A stretch of 64,000 bases of DNA, from positions 3,224,001-3,288,000 of the forward strand of contig NZ_CP092430.2 in the NCBI RefSeq assembly GCF_022374935.2, given 5' to 3'. Origin of the DNA: Mycolicibacter virginiensis (lineage in GTDB: Bacteria; Actinomycetota; Actinomycetes; Mycobacteriales; Mycobacteriaceae). The notes below the pieces were generated by a model, which was not told the DNA's origin, searched no databases, and was given only the letters and a program-made list of their open reading frames with translations. The stretch's first letter is position 1. Every line of letters begins with the position of its first letter. A program made the position numbers and the translations under genes. Shown here in pieces: positions 46,150-58,077 of the stretch.

Positions 46150-47120
46150 GACGGTTTAACCCCGGTGATCATCAGGTTGTAGAACCAGCCCTTGGGCACC
46201 ACCCGGCGCCAGATGTTGGCGTCCACCCAGCTCAGGGCCGTCCAGCTGCCGAAGGCGAACCGCGCCCAGCCCCAGCCGAGCTTGCCCGGCGGGACCGTCG
46301 ACTCGAAGGTGCGGACCGGCCAACCCAGCATGGCGGCGGTGAACTCCTCGCTGGCGGTCTGCACGTCGACCGCGCCGGCGTTGGTCGCCATCCGCTCCAG
46401 GTCGCGCGGCTCGAAGGTGTGCAGGTCCACGATCCACTCGAGGGCAGCGGCGCGCGAGTTCTCGTCGAGCTCTTCCTGCGGCCGGCGCCAGGAGCCCATT
46501 CCCGGCAGCTTCATCGCCGCGACCGTGGTCTTCCAGGTCAGGTCGGCCAACCGCCGGGCGTAGAAGTTGCCGACCGTGGTGGGCTCGCCGGCGAAGATGA
46601 ACCGCCCACCGGGCTTGAGCACCCGAACCACCTCGCGCAGCGACAGCTCGACGTCGGGAATGTGGTGCAGCACCGCGTGGCCGACCACCAAATCGAAGGT
46701 GTTGTCCTCATACGGGATGCCCTCGGCGTCGGCGACCCGACCGTCGACGTCCAGGCCGAGGGCCTGACCGTTGCGGGTGGCGACCTTGACCATGCCGGGC
46801 GACAGGTCGGTGACCGAGCCGCGCCGCGCTACGCCGGACTGCATCAGGTTGAGCAGGAAGAATCCCGTACCGCAGCCCAGTTCCAGCGCCCGGTCATACA
46901 GCGGCGCGTCCCCGGCCCGTTCCGAGGCCGGCACGATCGCATCGAAGCGGCCCCGGGCGTAGTCGATACAGCGCTCGTCGTAGGAGATCGACCACTTCTC
47001 GTCGTACTGCTCGGCCTCCCAGTCGTGATAGAGCACCTGAGCGAGCTTGCTGTCATGCCGGGCCGCCTCCACCTGCTCGGCGGTGGCGTGCGGGTTCGGC
47101 GTCGGGTCCGTGCTCGTCAT
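46146..47120 (-). CDS. Class I SAM-dependent methyltransferase (Rv3038c-like)
   Basis: The 324-residue protein has motif I ALELGCGTGFFLLNL, the SVTDLSPGMVKVA strand, FDLVVGHAVLHHIPDVELS and REVVRVLKPGGRFIFAGEP, the standard Methyltransf_11 layout. The N-terminus carries SKLAQVLYHDWEAEQYDEKW and the C-terminus a mycobacterial extension with WARFAFGSWTALSWV. It is translationally coupled to the Rv3037c-like gene downstream. A 56-bp tandem repeat array lies immediately upstream of its start. The substrate is unknown. Confidence 0.93.
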   Translation of the reverse strand: MTSTDPTPNPHATAEQVEAARHDSKLAQVLYHDWEAEQYDEKWSISYDERCIDYARGRFDAIVPASERAGDAPLYDRALELGCGTGFFLLNLMQSGVARRGSVTDLSPGMVKVATRNGQALGLDVDGRVADAEGIPYEDNTFDLVVGHAVLHHIPDVELSLREVVRVLKPGGRFIFAGEPTTVGNFYARRLADLTWKTTVAAMKLPGMGSWRRPQEELDENSRAAALEWIVDLHTFEPRDLERMATNAGAVDVQTASEEFTAAMLGWPVRTFESTVPPGKLGWGWARFAFGSWTALSWVDANIWRRVVPKGWFYNLMITGVKPS

Positions 47121-47135
47121 AGTGAGTCAGCCTAA

Positions 47136-47336
47136 GCGGTGACTGCAAGAACGACGAAGTCGGGCGCAGACAGGTCACCGCCATAAGCACAGCGGTGACT
47201 GCAAGAACGACGAAGTCGGGCGCAGACAGGTCACCGCCATAAGCACAGCGGTGACTGCAAGAACGACGAAGTCGGGCGCAGACAGGTCACCGCCATAAGC
47301 ACAGCGGTGACTGCAAGAACGACGAAGTCGGGCGCA
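47136..47336. repeat. 56-bp tandem repeat, three copies plus 33 bases (MIRU-like relative)
   Basis: The unit starts GCGGTGACTGCAAGAACGAC and repeats every 56 bases at 47136, 47192 and 47248, with a partial copy from 47304. Each unit contains GCGGTGAC and GTCACCGC, a perfect 8-base inverted repeat. The core GCAAG..CGAAG.CGGGCGC is shared with the 53-bp array at 4824-5096; aligned with one gap, about 28 of 40 core bases agree. The array lies upstream of the Rv3038c-like methyltransferase and downstream of a histidine phosphatase gene. Confidence 0.93.
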
Positions 47337-47387
47337 TGGGGCACTCCCCGCTTACGGGGGACAGGTCACGAATGCCGCCGTCCAGGC

Positions 47388-48449
47388 TCAGATCGCTCCC
47401 GCCAAGCCGTCGGCCACCGAGGCAGCAGCTACGCCGGTGCTGTCGCCCAGAGCGCCGGTGATGGTGTCGATCACGGCCTGCGGGAACGCGGTGAACGCCG
47501 CGAGCACGTCGTTGAAGCCGGTCTGCAGCGCACTGCTGATGTCGGTGGAATCGCCGCCCTGGATGGCCTCCCAAACGTGCCAGGCGGCCACCTGCGGCGC
47601 GACGATCAGGTCGCGGAAGTCGACGAACAGTCCGGTAAGCAGATCCGGGGTCTGCGGAACAGCGGTCCCGTTCCAGCTGACCAGTGTCCAGCCGTCGGTC
47701 GGGTTGCCCTCGAGGATGGCCTGGCCCGCATTGGGTGGCGGACCGAGCGTTTCGAGCAGCTGCTGCAGTAGTAGCAGGAAGGGAGGGTTTTCGACGTTCA
47801 TCAGCGCCCAGATCGCGTTCGGGCCGCCGCTGGAGTACGCCACAGCAGCCAGCGGGCCCTCACCTGCGACAGTGTCGTTGTAGATCGTGTCGATGGCGCC
47901 GGTGACCTGCTCATCGAACTGCACCCCGTTGATGGAGCCGGGGACCGGCACCAATACGAGGCCGAGGACCCACGCCGCCATCGGCGCGAAATAGCCGATC
48001 TCGGTCAGCAGGTCGCGGGGCTGTCCTTCGAAAATGCCTGCGGGGATCTCATTGAGTCCCGCTAGTACCTGTACGTCCATTCCCAGCGCCTGCGCTAGCG
48101 GGTCAGCCGTCTCCTGGGTCCGGATGAGCTCCGAGGCGTAGATCCCGGAGATGCCATTGGGGAAAGCCTGCTGAATGGCCTGGGCGACGGCGTTCGCCTG
48201 CTGGACACCCGCCTCGGTGAGCGGAGCACCCGGGGGCAGCGTGCCGAGGATGTTGTTCAGGTCGTCGCTCGATTGCCCGTGCCGCACCAAGTCCAGCGTG
48301 ATCTGCTCGGCATCCGCGGTGAGCGCGATATCGACGACAGACACTGCGGACGGCGCGGGCGCCGCCGGAGTGACGGTCGCGGCCCCAAGACCGACCAGCG
48401 TGATGCCGGCGGTTGCCCACATACGGTTGACGACTCGCTGCATGTCCAT
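47388..48449 (-). CDS. Exported histidine phosphatase-family protein, second catalytic His missing (paralogue 1)
   Basis: This is the first of three tandem paralogues of the phosphoglycerate-mutase-like histidine phosphatase clan. A signal sequence (MWATAGITLVGLGAATVT) precedes the catalytic LVRHGQS with His57, and ASELIRTQET supplies Arg110. The second histidine, present as SHG and AHA in the paralogues, is Ser207 here (VAYSSGGP). The enzyme is therefore probably inactive or altered. A shared C-terminal helical tail (ALQTGFNDVLAAFTAFPQAV) follows. An alternative ATG at 48443 has better spacing to the G-rich ribosome-binding site. The family resembles the mutase domain of PE_PGRS11 (Rv0754). 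Confidence 0.9.
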   Translation of the reverse strand: MDMQRVVNRMWATAGITLVGLGAATVTPAAPAPSAVSVVDIALTADAEQITLDLVRHGQSSDDLNNILGTLPPGAPLTEAGVQQANAVAQAIQQAFPNGISGIYASELIRTQETADPLAQALGMDVQVLAGLNEIPAGIFEGQPRDLLTEIGYFAPMAAWVLGLVLVPVPGSINGVQFDEQVTGAIDTIYNDTVAGEGPLAAVAYSSGGPNAIWALMNVENPPFLLLLQQLLETLGPPPNAGQAILEGNPTDGWTLVSWNGTAVPQTPDLLTGLFVDFRDLIVAPQVAAWHVWEAIQGGDSTDISSALQTGFNDVLAAFTAFPQAVIDTITGALGDSTGVAAASVADGLAGAI

Positions 48450-48557
48450 CCCCCCAGATAGGACGTCGTGTGACCGACATCACATCCTATCTAGCAGAGG
48501 GAGAGCTGGGCAATACCCAGCCTTCAGGAAAACGCAGGTTCGCGTTCAGACACGGCG

Positions 48558-48595
48558 AAGCCCGGGTGCGGCGAGGTAGCGCCGCACCCGGGCTT
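48558..48595. terminator. Perfect 16-bp hairpin downstream of paralogue 2
   Basis: AAGCCCGGGTGCGGCG (48558-48573) and its exact complement (48580-48595) enclose a 6-base loop AGGTAG. The hairpin begins 15 bases after the stop of histidine phosphatase paralogue 2 and lies upstream of paralogue 1. No strong T tract follows, which is common for mycobacterial terminators. It implies separate transcripts for the two genes. Confidence 0.8.
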
Positions 48596-48610
48596 GAGTA
48601 CCGCTGCGGC

Positions 48611-49726
48611 CTAGATCGCCAGAGCCCCCAGCAGGTCACCCCATGCATCGGCCGAGCCGGTGTCTGCGGCATCGCCGAACGCACCGGTGATGGTCTCGAT
48701 CACCGCCTGCGGGAATTCCACCAGCGCCGAGAACACGTCGCTGAAGCCGGTCTGCAGCGCAGCCAAGATCTCAGAGGGGTCGCCACCGAGGATGGCCTCC
48801 CAGACGTGCCAGCCGGCCATCTGCGGGGCGACGATCAGGTCACGCCAGTCGACGAACAGCCCGGTGAGCAGGCCCGGGTTCTCTGCGACCTCAGTGCCGT
48901 TCCAGCTGACCAGGGTCCAGCCGTCGGTCGGGTTGCCTTCGACCACGACCTGGCCGGTGTTGGGTAGCCCGCGGTCGCCGGACAGCGTCTCCAAGAACAG
49001 CCCCCAATCGGGGTTGTCGACGTTCATCATCGTCCACGCCATGATCGCCGCGCCGTGCGAGAAGGCCACATCGGTCCCGGTGCTGTCGCCGTCTGCCGTG
49101 CTGGCGTCGTAGATCGTCTGAATGGCGCCACTGTAGTTGTCCTGGAACGCCATCCCGTTGGGGTTGATGTCCGAGCCGAGCATCGGCACCCAGTAGTTCC
49201 CGGTCATCCACGCGATGGTGGGCAGGAGGTAGAGGAGGCCGGGCAGCGTGCCGCTCTGCCCTTCCAGCCACCCGGCGTTGATCTCGCCGAGCCCGGACAG
49301 GATCTGGTCGGGCGCAAGCAGCGGTGTCGGCCCGTCCGGGAAGTTGGCCGGATCGACAGGCTGTCCGGTCAGCAACTGGATCAGCGGCCACGCCGTCTGC
49401 TGGGCGCGCAGGAAGTCCGAGGCGTACACCCCGCCGATGTTGTTGTCGCCGCCGTTGTAGAGGCCGTTTCCGACGTCGATGGCCTGTTGCTGCCCCAGGT
49501 CGGTGAGCGGGGCGCCCGGGGGGGTCGTGCCGACGTAGTCCGACACGTTTTCTGTCGACTGCCCGTGCCGGACCAGATCCAGCACGATGTCCGCGGCGGC
49601 CAGTTGGATGTTGGGCACATTGACGACGGGCAGCGACCCGGCTATCGGAGCCACCGGGCCGACAGCCACGAGGCCGGCGCCGACGAGCGCGACTCCGGCG
49701 GTGATCCACGGGCGGGTTTGGTACAT
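48611..49726 (-). CDS. Exported histidine phosphatase-family protein (paralogue 2)
   Basis: The 371-residue protein has an N-terminal signal sequence (WITAGVALVGAGLVAVG) and both catalytic histidines: His54 in LVRHGQS and His224 in AFSHGAAIM, with Arg107 in ASDFLRAQQT. GEINAGWLEG carries the acid residue region. The C-terminal tail is shared with its two neighbours. It is likely an active secreted phosphatase or mutase-like hydrolase. The copies share LLTGLFVDWRDL and GNPTDGWTLVSW almost unchanged, showing duplication. A terminator hairpin follows its stop. The natural substrate outside the cell is unknown. Confidence 0.93.
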   Translation of the reverse strand: MYQTRPWITAGVALVGAGLVAVGPVAPIAGSLPVVNVPNIQLAAADIVLDLVRHGQSTENVSDYVGTTPPGAPLTDLGQQQAIDVGNGLYNGGDNNIGGVYASDFLRAQQTAWPLIQLLTGQPVDPANFPDGPTPLLAPDQILSGLGEINAGWLEGQSGTLPGLLYLLPTIAWMTGNYWVPMLGSDINPNGMAFQDNYSGAIQTIYDASTADGDSTGTDVAFSHGAAIMAWTMMNVDNPDWGLFLETLSGDRGLPNTGQVVVEGNPTDGWTLVSWNGTEVAENPGLLTGLFVDWRDLIVAPQMAGWHVWEAILGGDPSEILAALQTGFSDVFSALVEFPQAVIETITGAFGDAADTGSADAWGDLLGALAI

Positions 49727-49851
49727 GACCTTCTCCTTCAGCGAGTCCGTAGCTTCCGTTACGCTCCGACGCGTAGCGCAATACTTCGCTGAAAGTATCC
49801 CGATGATTTACCTATGTCAATGCTGAATTTGTTGGATTCCTGCGCTGAGCG

Positions 49852-50880
49852 CTAGCCGCCCAGCGCGCCGGTGATGGTGTCGAGCACGGCCTGCGGGAAT
49901 GCGGTGATGGCCCCGAGCACCTGGTCGAACCCGGTCTGCACGGCGGCAGCGATTTCGGACTGGTCCCCGCCCTGCAGCGCCTCCAGGATGTGCCAGGTCG
50001 CGATCTGCGGCGCGACGTTCAGGTCCCGCCAGTCGACGAACAGCCCGGTCAACAGATCCGGCGTCGCCGACACCTCGTGACCGGCCCAGCTGACCAGCGT
50101 CCAGCCGTCGGTGGGGTTGCCCTCGATGACCACCTGGCCGGTGTTGCCCAGTGGGGTGTGGGTGTCGAGTAATTCGGAGAGGACCAGCCCGAAGTCAGGG
50201 TTCTTGACGTTCATCAACGTCCAGATCGCGATCGTTCCGGCGTGCGCGAACGCCACGTCGTTGAGCGAGCTTTCCGGGTCGGAGACGGTGTTGCTGTAGA
50301 TAGCCGCGATCGCGTCGGTGACGCGATCGTTGAAGGCCACCCCGTTGGGGTCAATGGTGGATCCCAGCATCGGCACCCAGTACTGACCCAAGGCCCACAT
50401 GAATGTCGGTAGGGCGTAGGCGATCTCGGTGAGGATGTTGAGATCCTGCCCTTCGAACCAGCCGGCATTGATCTCGTTGAGCCCGGCCAGGATCGTCAGC
50501 GGTGTGTCCGGCGCACCTGCGGCGCTCAGCCACCCGCCGGCCGTTTCCTGCGAGCGGAGGAACTCGGAGGCGTAAATGCCGCTGTAGAAGTCGGGGGCGG
50601 CAAGGTGCAGCGGGTTGCTGGGGTCGGCAAGGTAGGCGGCCTGCTGCTCCCCGAGCTCAGTGAGCGGAGCACCCGGCGGAATGGTGCCCAAGATGTCGTT
50701 GGCGTTGTCCGCCGACTGGCCGTGGCGCACCAGGTCGAGCGTGATGTCCTGGGCGGCCAACAGAATGTCGGCCGTGACCGCTGCGGCCTGCGGCACCACG
50801 ACCGGGCCCGCCGCAATGGCGCCCGCGCCCAGCAGCGCGACGGCCGCAGTGGTCCAGGGGCGGATGGCAGCTGACTGCAT
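49852..50880 (-). CDS. Exported histidine phosphatase-family protein (paralogue 3)
   Basis: This 342-residue paralogue has a signal sequence (WTTAAVALLGAGAIAAGPV), catalytic His53 in LVRHGQS, Arg109 in ASEFLRSQET and the second histidine His213 in AFAHAGTIA, where the usual SHGG is AHAG. GLNEINAGWFEG matches the others. It ends at a short tail ALDTITGALGG-like segment without the extra residues found in paralogues 1 and 2. An AT-rich stretch upstream (50930-50960) is a likely promoter. It is the promoter-proximal member of the array, though a 125-base AT-rich spacer suggests paralogue 2 has its own promoter. Confidence 0.93.
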   Translation of the reverse strand: MQSAAIRPWTTAAVALLGAGAIAAGPVVVPQAAAVTADILLAAQDITLDLVRHGQSADNANDILGTIPPGAPLTELGEQQAAYLADPSNPLHLAAPDFYSGIYASEFLRSQETAGGWLSAAGAPDTPLTILAGLNEINAGWFEGQDLNILTEIAYALPTFMWALGQYWVPMLGSTIDPNGVAFNDRVTDAIAAIYSNTVSDPESSLNDVAFAHAGTIAIWTLMNVKNPDFGLVLSELLDTHTPLGNTGQVVIEGNPTDGWTLVSWAGHEVSATPDLLTGLFVDWRDLNVAPQIATWHILEALQGGDQSEIAAAVQTGFDQVLGAITAFPQAVLDTITGALGG

Positions 50881-50989
50881 GGTGGGTTCCTAACGCCGGG
50901 ATCGTGGCGGCCCTCGCCGCTGACTGGACGTTAGCTGATAAAAACTTGAAAAGAAACCGTCACTGCCCCAAGCCGCTGCGGCGTGACGC

Positions 50990-51736
50990 CTAAGAGCCTT
51001 GCGCAGCAGGGCCAATGCCGGCCGCGAACAGCTCACCGTAGCGGCGCTGGTCAGCGGCGGCCCGGTCTGCCGGAGGCTCGGTCTCGATGGAGTCGATGGA
51101 GGCCTTGGCCGCAGCCAGCGCCTGCGCCGGGGTATCAACGAAACGGCGAGCCCAGCCGATCGCGGCCTCGTAGACGCCGTCGGGTGCGACCATGTCGTCG
51201 ACCAGCCCGAGGGCCAGCGCCTCCTCGGTATCGAAGAACCGGCCGCTGTAGGCCAATTCCTTGGTGCGGCTGGCTCCGATGGTTCGAGCCAGCCGGGCCA
51301 GTCCGCCACCATCGGGAGCCAGACCGGCCAGAATCTCGGTCGCTCCGAACTTGACGTTGTCGCCGCTGATTCGCCAGTCCGCGGCCAGCGCCAGCGCCAG
51401 GCCACTGCCCAGCGCGTATCCGGTGATCGCAGCCACCGTCGGCTTTCCGATTGCCGCCACCGCCTGTACGGCATCGTGGCGCACACGGGCAAAGACCTGC
51501 GCCTCGGCCGCGATCAGCGTGCGCAGTTCGGGCACATCGTCACCGGCGCAAAAGATCTCGTGGCCCCCGTACAACACCACGGATGCGACGTCGTCGCGCG
51601 CCGACACCTCGGCGGCAGCGGCGACGATCTCCCGGTAGACCTGCCGGGTCATGGCATTGGTCGGCGCCCGGGAGATCACCAGGGTGGCCACCCCGGGCTC
51701 CTCGGCTGAGGTGTGCACCGATACGAATTCGCTCAT
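50990..51736 (-). CDS. echA17: Enoyl-CoA hydratase/isomerase (EchA17-like)
   Basis: Crotonase-fold enzymes hydrate or isomerise enoyl-CoA thioesters in beta-oxidation. The 248-residue protein has the oxyanion-hole segments [15 protein letters not shown] and [20 protein letters not shown]. The start MSEFVSVHT matches the family; an in-frame ATG three codons earlier exists. At the usual second glutamate position it has [11 protein letters not shown], so the classical hydratase glutamate pair is not complete, and isomerase or other crotonase chemistry is possible. Its ATG overlaps the NUDIX stop (ATGA). It matches Rv3039c in order. Confidence 0.93.
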   Translation of the reverse strand: MSEFVSVHTSAEEPGVATLVISRAPTNAMTRQVYREIVAAAAEVSARDDVASVVLYGGHEIFCAGDDVPELRTLIAAEAQVFARVRHDAVQAVAAIGKPTVAAITGYALGSGLALALAADWRISGDNVKFGATEILAGLAPDGGGLARLARTIGASRTKELAYSGRFFDTEEALALGLVDDMVAPDGVYEAAIGWARRFVDTPAQALAAAKASIDSIETEPPADRAAADQRRYGELFAAGIGPAAQGS

Positions 51737-52551
51737 CCGGGCCATCGCTTCCCGCGCGCTGCGTTGTAACGGTCGGAGTTGAAGAATTCGATCTCCCAGT
51801 TGTCGCCGCGGCGCGCCAGGTCCGGCTGCACCACCACGATCTGCCGTTCCACCGCCATCACGGCCTCGATGCTGCGCCCGATGAGCGAATCCAGCTGCGT
51901 CCAGGTCGGCGGCAGCAAGAAGCTGTTCCCCGCCGCGAAGTCTTCGATCGCCGCTTCGGGCGTGAGCCAGCCGGCGCGGTCGGATTCGGTGTTCTCGCCG
52001 TCCGCCCGCTGCCCGACCGGCAGTGCGCCCACAAAGAAGTAGGTGTCATAGCGGCGGGTGCGCTCGGCCTCCGGAGTCACCCAGTTCGCCCAGGGCCGCA
52101 GCAGCTCGGCGTGCAGCACCAGATTCTCGGTGCGCAGAAAGTCGGCGAACGACAGCTCACCGGCGTTCAGCGCTCGCCGGGATTCGGCGTACACCGAGGC
52201 ATCGGAGACAACCCGGTCCGGATCATCGGCGGGGCCGGCGAACAGCACCCCGGATTCCTCGAAGGTCTCGCGTGCGGCCGCGCACACCAGGGCCGCGGCC
52301 AGGTCGACGTCAACGCCGAAACGCTGCGCCCACCACGTCGGCTCCGGCCCATGCCAGGCGATCTCGGTGCTGCGGTCACGGTCGTCGACCCCACCGCCGG
52401 GAAACACCATCACTCCGGCGGCGAACTCCATCGCGGCATGGCGGCGCATCAGAAACACGTCGAGGCCCGCCCCGCCGGCGGCATCCTCGCGTACCAGCAT
52501 CACCGTCGCGGCCGGTCGCGTCGGCAACGGTGGTGGCTGGGGTTCGTTCAT
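51733..52551 (-). CDS. NUDIX hydrolase (Rv3040c-like, NUDT19-type)
   Basis: The 272-residue protein hydrolyses a nucleoside diphosphate linked to another moiety, CoA derivatives being usual for the NUDT19-like group. The Nudix box is split: [12 protein letters not shown] at residues 49-60, then an insert, then [14 protein letters not shown] at 91-104 with the metal-binding glutamates. It is coupled to echA17 downstream and to the ABC ATPase upstream by ATGA overlaps on both sides. Association with an enoyl-CoA hydratase is consistent with a role in CoA-ester turnover, which is an inference. Confidence 0.92.
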   Translation of the reverse strand: MNEPQPPPLPTRPAATVMLVREDAAGGAGLDVFLMRRHAAMEFAAGVMVFPGGGVDDRDRSTEIAWHGPEPTWWAQRFGVDVDLAAALVCAAARETFEESGVLFAGPADDPDRVVSDASVYAESRRALNAGELSFADFLRTENLVLHAELLRPWANWVTPEAERTRRYDTYFFVGALPVGQRADGENTESDRAGWLTPEAAIEDFAAGNSFLLPPTWTQLDSLIGRSIEAVMAVERQIVVVQPDLARRGDNWEIEFFNSDRYNAARGKRWPG

Positions 52552-53402
52552 GCGCGCCTCCGGTGGGCTGCTCGGCTTCGGGTCCGGCGCGCGAAGTAGC
52601 GCCCGTCGATGACATCCAGGGAGATCGACTGGCCGAACGTGGCCGACAGGTTCTCGGCCGTGAGCACGTCCTCGAGCAGGCCGGCCGCCACCGCGCGGCC
52701 CTCGGCCAGCAGCAGGCAGTGACTGAATCCGACCGGGATCTCCTCAACGTGGTGGGTGACCAGCACGATCGCCGGTGCGTCCGGGTCGGCAGCCAGATCC
52801 CCCAGCCGCGCCACCAGCTCCTCGCGCCCACCCAGGTCCAAGCCGGCCGCTGGCTCGTCGAGCAGCAGCAGTTCTGGGTCGGTCATCAGGGCGCGGGCGA
52901 TCAGCACCCGCTTGCGCTCACCTTCGGACAGCGTTCCGTAGGTGCGATCCGCCAAGTGCTCGGCACCCAGGCTCTCCAACAGATCGACCGCCCGCTCGTG
53001 GTCGACGGCGTCGTAGCGTTCCCGCCACCGTCCCAGGACCGCGTAGCCGGCCGAGATGACCAGGTCGCTGACCGTTTCCCCGCCTGGGATCCGCTGCGCC
53101 AGCGAGGAGGAACTCAGGCCCACCCGGGCCCGCAGCTCCGTGGTGTCGACCCGGCCGAGCTGTTCGCCCAACACGTAGGCCACACCCGAGGACGGGTGTT
53201 CGGTGGCAGCGGCGATCCGCAACAACGACGTCTTGCCCGCACCGTTGGGCCCGATGATCACCCAGCGTTCGTCGAGTTCGACCGACCAGTCCAGCGGCCC
53301 CACCAGAGAGCGCCCGTCACGGCACAGCGAAATACCCTCGAAGTGGATCAACAGATCCTGATCGGCCCCGGTTGCGGGAGCGGAACGTCCGGTATCGGGC
53401 AC
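52548..53402 (-). CDS. ABC transporter ATP-binding protein (Rv3041c-like)
   Basis: The 284-residue ATPase has Walker A GPNGAGKT (51-58), the signature LSEGERKR, Walker B LLLLDEPAAGLDLGG and the H-loop VLVTHHVEE. No membrane domain is fused and no permease gene is adjacent, so its partner is elsewhere or it works outside transport. The GTG start gives VPDTGRSAPATG; a longer frame to 53465 lacks support. It is first in a three-gene operon with the NUDIX and echA17 genes, joined by four-base overlaps. Confidence 0.93.
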   Translation of the reverse strand: MPDTGRSAPATGADQDLLIHFEGISLCRDGRSLVGPLDWSVELDERWVIIGPNGAGKTSLLRIAAATEHPSSGVAYVLGEQLGRVDTTELRARVGLSSSSLAQRIPGGETVSDLVISAGYAVLGRWRERYDAVDHERAVDLLESLGAEHLADRTYGTLSEGERKRVLIARALMTDPELLLLDEPAAGLDLGGREELVARLGDLAADPDAPAIVLVTHHVEEIPVGFSHCLLLAEGRAVAAGLLEDVLTAENLSATFGQSISLDVIDGRYFARRTRSRAAHRRRA

Positions 53403-53565
53403 GGCCCTATCGTGCCGTATCCCGGCTGCGCGACGACCGACCGGGGTACGGCAACCAGGGCACATTTTCGATCGGTGTTCTCACCGGTAACCCCACGTGT
53501 CCCTGTTGTAATGTTTTGCACGGTTCACACTCATCAACGCTTAGGGTTCATTTCAGGGAGCTTCG

Positions 53566-54960
53566 ATGGTCCGTATTTCCAGTGCTGTCGCGGTCGGGCT
53601 TGTCGGTGCCGGGCTCATCGCCTGCCCCTCCCCTGCCGGCGCCGCGGTGCCCGCGGCCCAGGCGGTCCAGCTCACCGGCGCCGGCGCATCGCTGGGCGGC
53701 GGGACCGCGCTGATCATGGGCGGCAGCGGCATGCCGACCCCCGGCCCCGGCTACGCGGAGCTGGTCAACGAGCTCTACCTGGCGCCCCTCGGCTTCACCG
53801 GCACCACTCAGATCCTGACCACCCCCGAAACGCTGTACCCGTTCCTCGGTGCGTTCACCGGGACCTTCGACAGTTCGGTGGATGAAGGCACCCGGATCCT
53901 GGAGGCCGCGATCCTCGCCCAGATCGCCGGCGGTCAGGTCGACGCCGACAATCCCGTCGTGGTGTTCGGGTGGTCGCAAAGCGCGGTGCTCTCGTCGCTG
54001 ATCATGGAGCGGCTCGCCGACGAGGGCGTACCCAGCGACTACGTGCACTTCGTGCTGATCGGCAACGAGAGCCTTCCTAACGGCGGCATGCTGGCCCGCT
54101 TCGACCTTCCGACAGGTACCTACCCGGAATTACCCAGCGTCGGAATGACATTCAGTGGCGCGGCGCCCGCCAACTTGTTCCCCACCACCGTCTACACCAA
54201 CGAGTACGACGGTTTCGCCAATTTTCCGCAGTATTCGCTCAACTTCTTGTCCACGATCAACGCCGTGATGGGCATCATCTTCGCGCACACGACCTATCTG
54301 GGGCTCAGTCCCGAGGACATCGCGAATGCGGTTTTGCTCCCGACATCGAGCCCCGACGTCCTGACCGACTACTACATGATCCCCTCCGCCACGTTGCCAC
54401 TACTGGCTCCGCTGCAGCTGCTGCCCTACATCGGCAACCCGCTGGTTGATCTGCTGGATCCGGCACTGCGAGTGCTGGTGAACCTGGGGTACGGCAACAT
54501 CGAGCACGGCTGGAGCCCCGGTTTCGCCGACACCCCCACCGGCATCGGAGTCCTGCCGGACCTCGATGTCCTGCAGCAGGTTCCGGAAGCTCTCTTCGAG
54601 GCAGTGCAAAAGGGCCTCACTGACGCCTTCAACACCTTGATGGATCCGGCCAACTACGTGTACGCGCTGCCGGAGTGGGCCGAACAGCTGGCGAGCCTCG
54701 GCGACACCCTGGGAGGCGGTGAGACATCGGTCGGGGTCACGGTGCCCACCACCTGGGACGACCTCTTCGGATCGTTCCCGCCGCACACGGGTTACCCGCC
54801 GCTGGACATGCTCAGCGCCTTGGTGTTCACGCTGCCCGAGTACAGCTACAACGTCTTCATGTCCGAGATCGCCGACGGCGACTTCCTGGACGCCATCGGG
54901 ATACCGCTCGCCGCCACCGCCGGGCTGCTGCCGTTGGCCTTGATCGGGGCGTTGCTGTAA
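53566..54960 (+). CDS. Secreted PE-PPE-domain serine hydrolase without a PE or PPE domain
   Basis: The 464-residue protein begins MVRISSAVAVGLVGAGLIAC and ends its signal near PAGAA. Instead of a PE or PPE domain it goes directly into a PE-PPE hydrolase domain: LIMGGSGMPTPGPGYAELVN, NELYLAPLGF, the nucleophile region VVVFGWSQSA with GxSxS (Ser137), and HFVLIGNESLPNGGMLARF. The fold resembles the serine esterases found in PE16 and related proteins. AGGGAG precedes the ATG. It sits between the Rv3041c and Rv3042c counterparts, where M. tuberculosis has no such gene. Lipid or ester hydrolysis at the cell envelope is likely. Confidence 0.91.
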   Translation: MVRISSAVAVGLVGAGLIACPSPAGAAVPAAQAVQLTGAGASLGGGTALIMGGSGMPTPGPGYAELVNELYLAPLGFTGTTQILTTPETLYPFLGAFTGTFDSSVDEGTRILEAAILAQIAGGQVDADNPVVVFGWSQSAVLSSLIMERLADEGVPSDYVHFVLIGNESLPNGGMLARFDLPTGTYPELPSVGMTFSGAAPANLFPTTVYTNEYDGFANFPQYSLNFLSTINAVMGIIFAHTTYLGLSPEDIANAVLLPTSSPDVLTDYYMIPSATLPLLAPLQLLPYIGNPLVDLLDPALRVLVNLGYGNIEHGWSPGFADTPTGIGVLPDLDVLQQVPEALFEAVQKGLTDAFNTLMDPANYVYALPEWAEQLASLGDTLGGGETSVGVTVPTTWDDLFGSFPPHTGYPPLDMLSALVFTLPEYSYNVFMSEIADGDFLDAIGIPLAATAGLLPLALIGALL

Positions 54961-54969
54961 TGCGCTAAG

Positions 54970-55013
54970 CCGATGGCGGCGACCCGCAGCGCCCGGCTCC
55001 GCCGCGCCTGCGA
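54970..55013 (-). repeat. Single inverted copy of the MIRU-like repeat beside serB2
   Basis: Read on the minus strand, this 44-base stretch begins TCGCAGGCGCGGCGGAGCC and matches the 53-bp array unit at 39 of 44 bases. It lies seven bases from the serB2 stop and ten bases from the hydrolase stop, in the convergent spacer. It is a lone copy, suggesting the family is dispersed and only sometimes amplified. Confidence 0.85.
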
Positions 55014-55019
55014 TCGCCG

Positions 55020-58029
<3,010 letters not shown>

Positions 58030-58077
58030 GATTCCTCCAAACATGGGCATCCCGGGAAACTTGGTCGAATCCTAACC

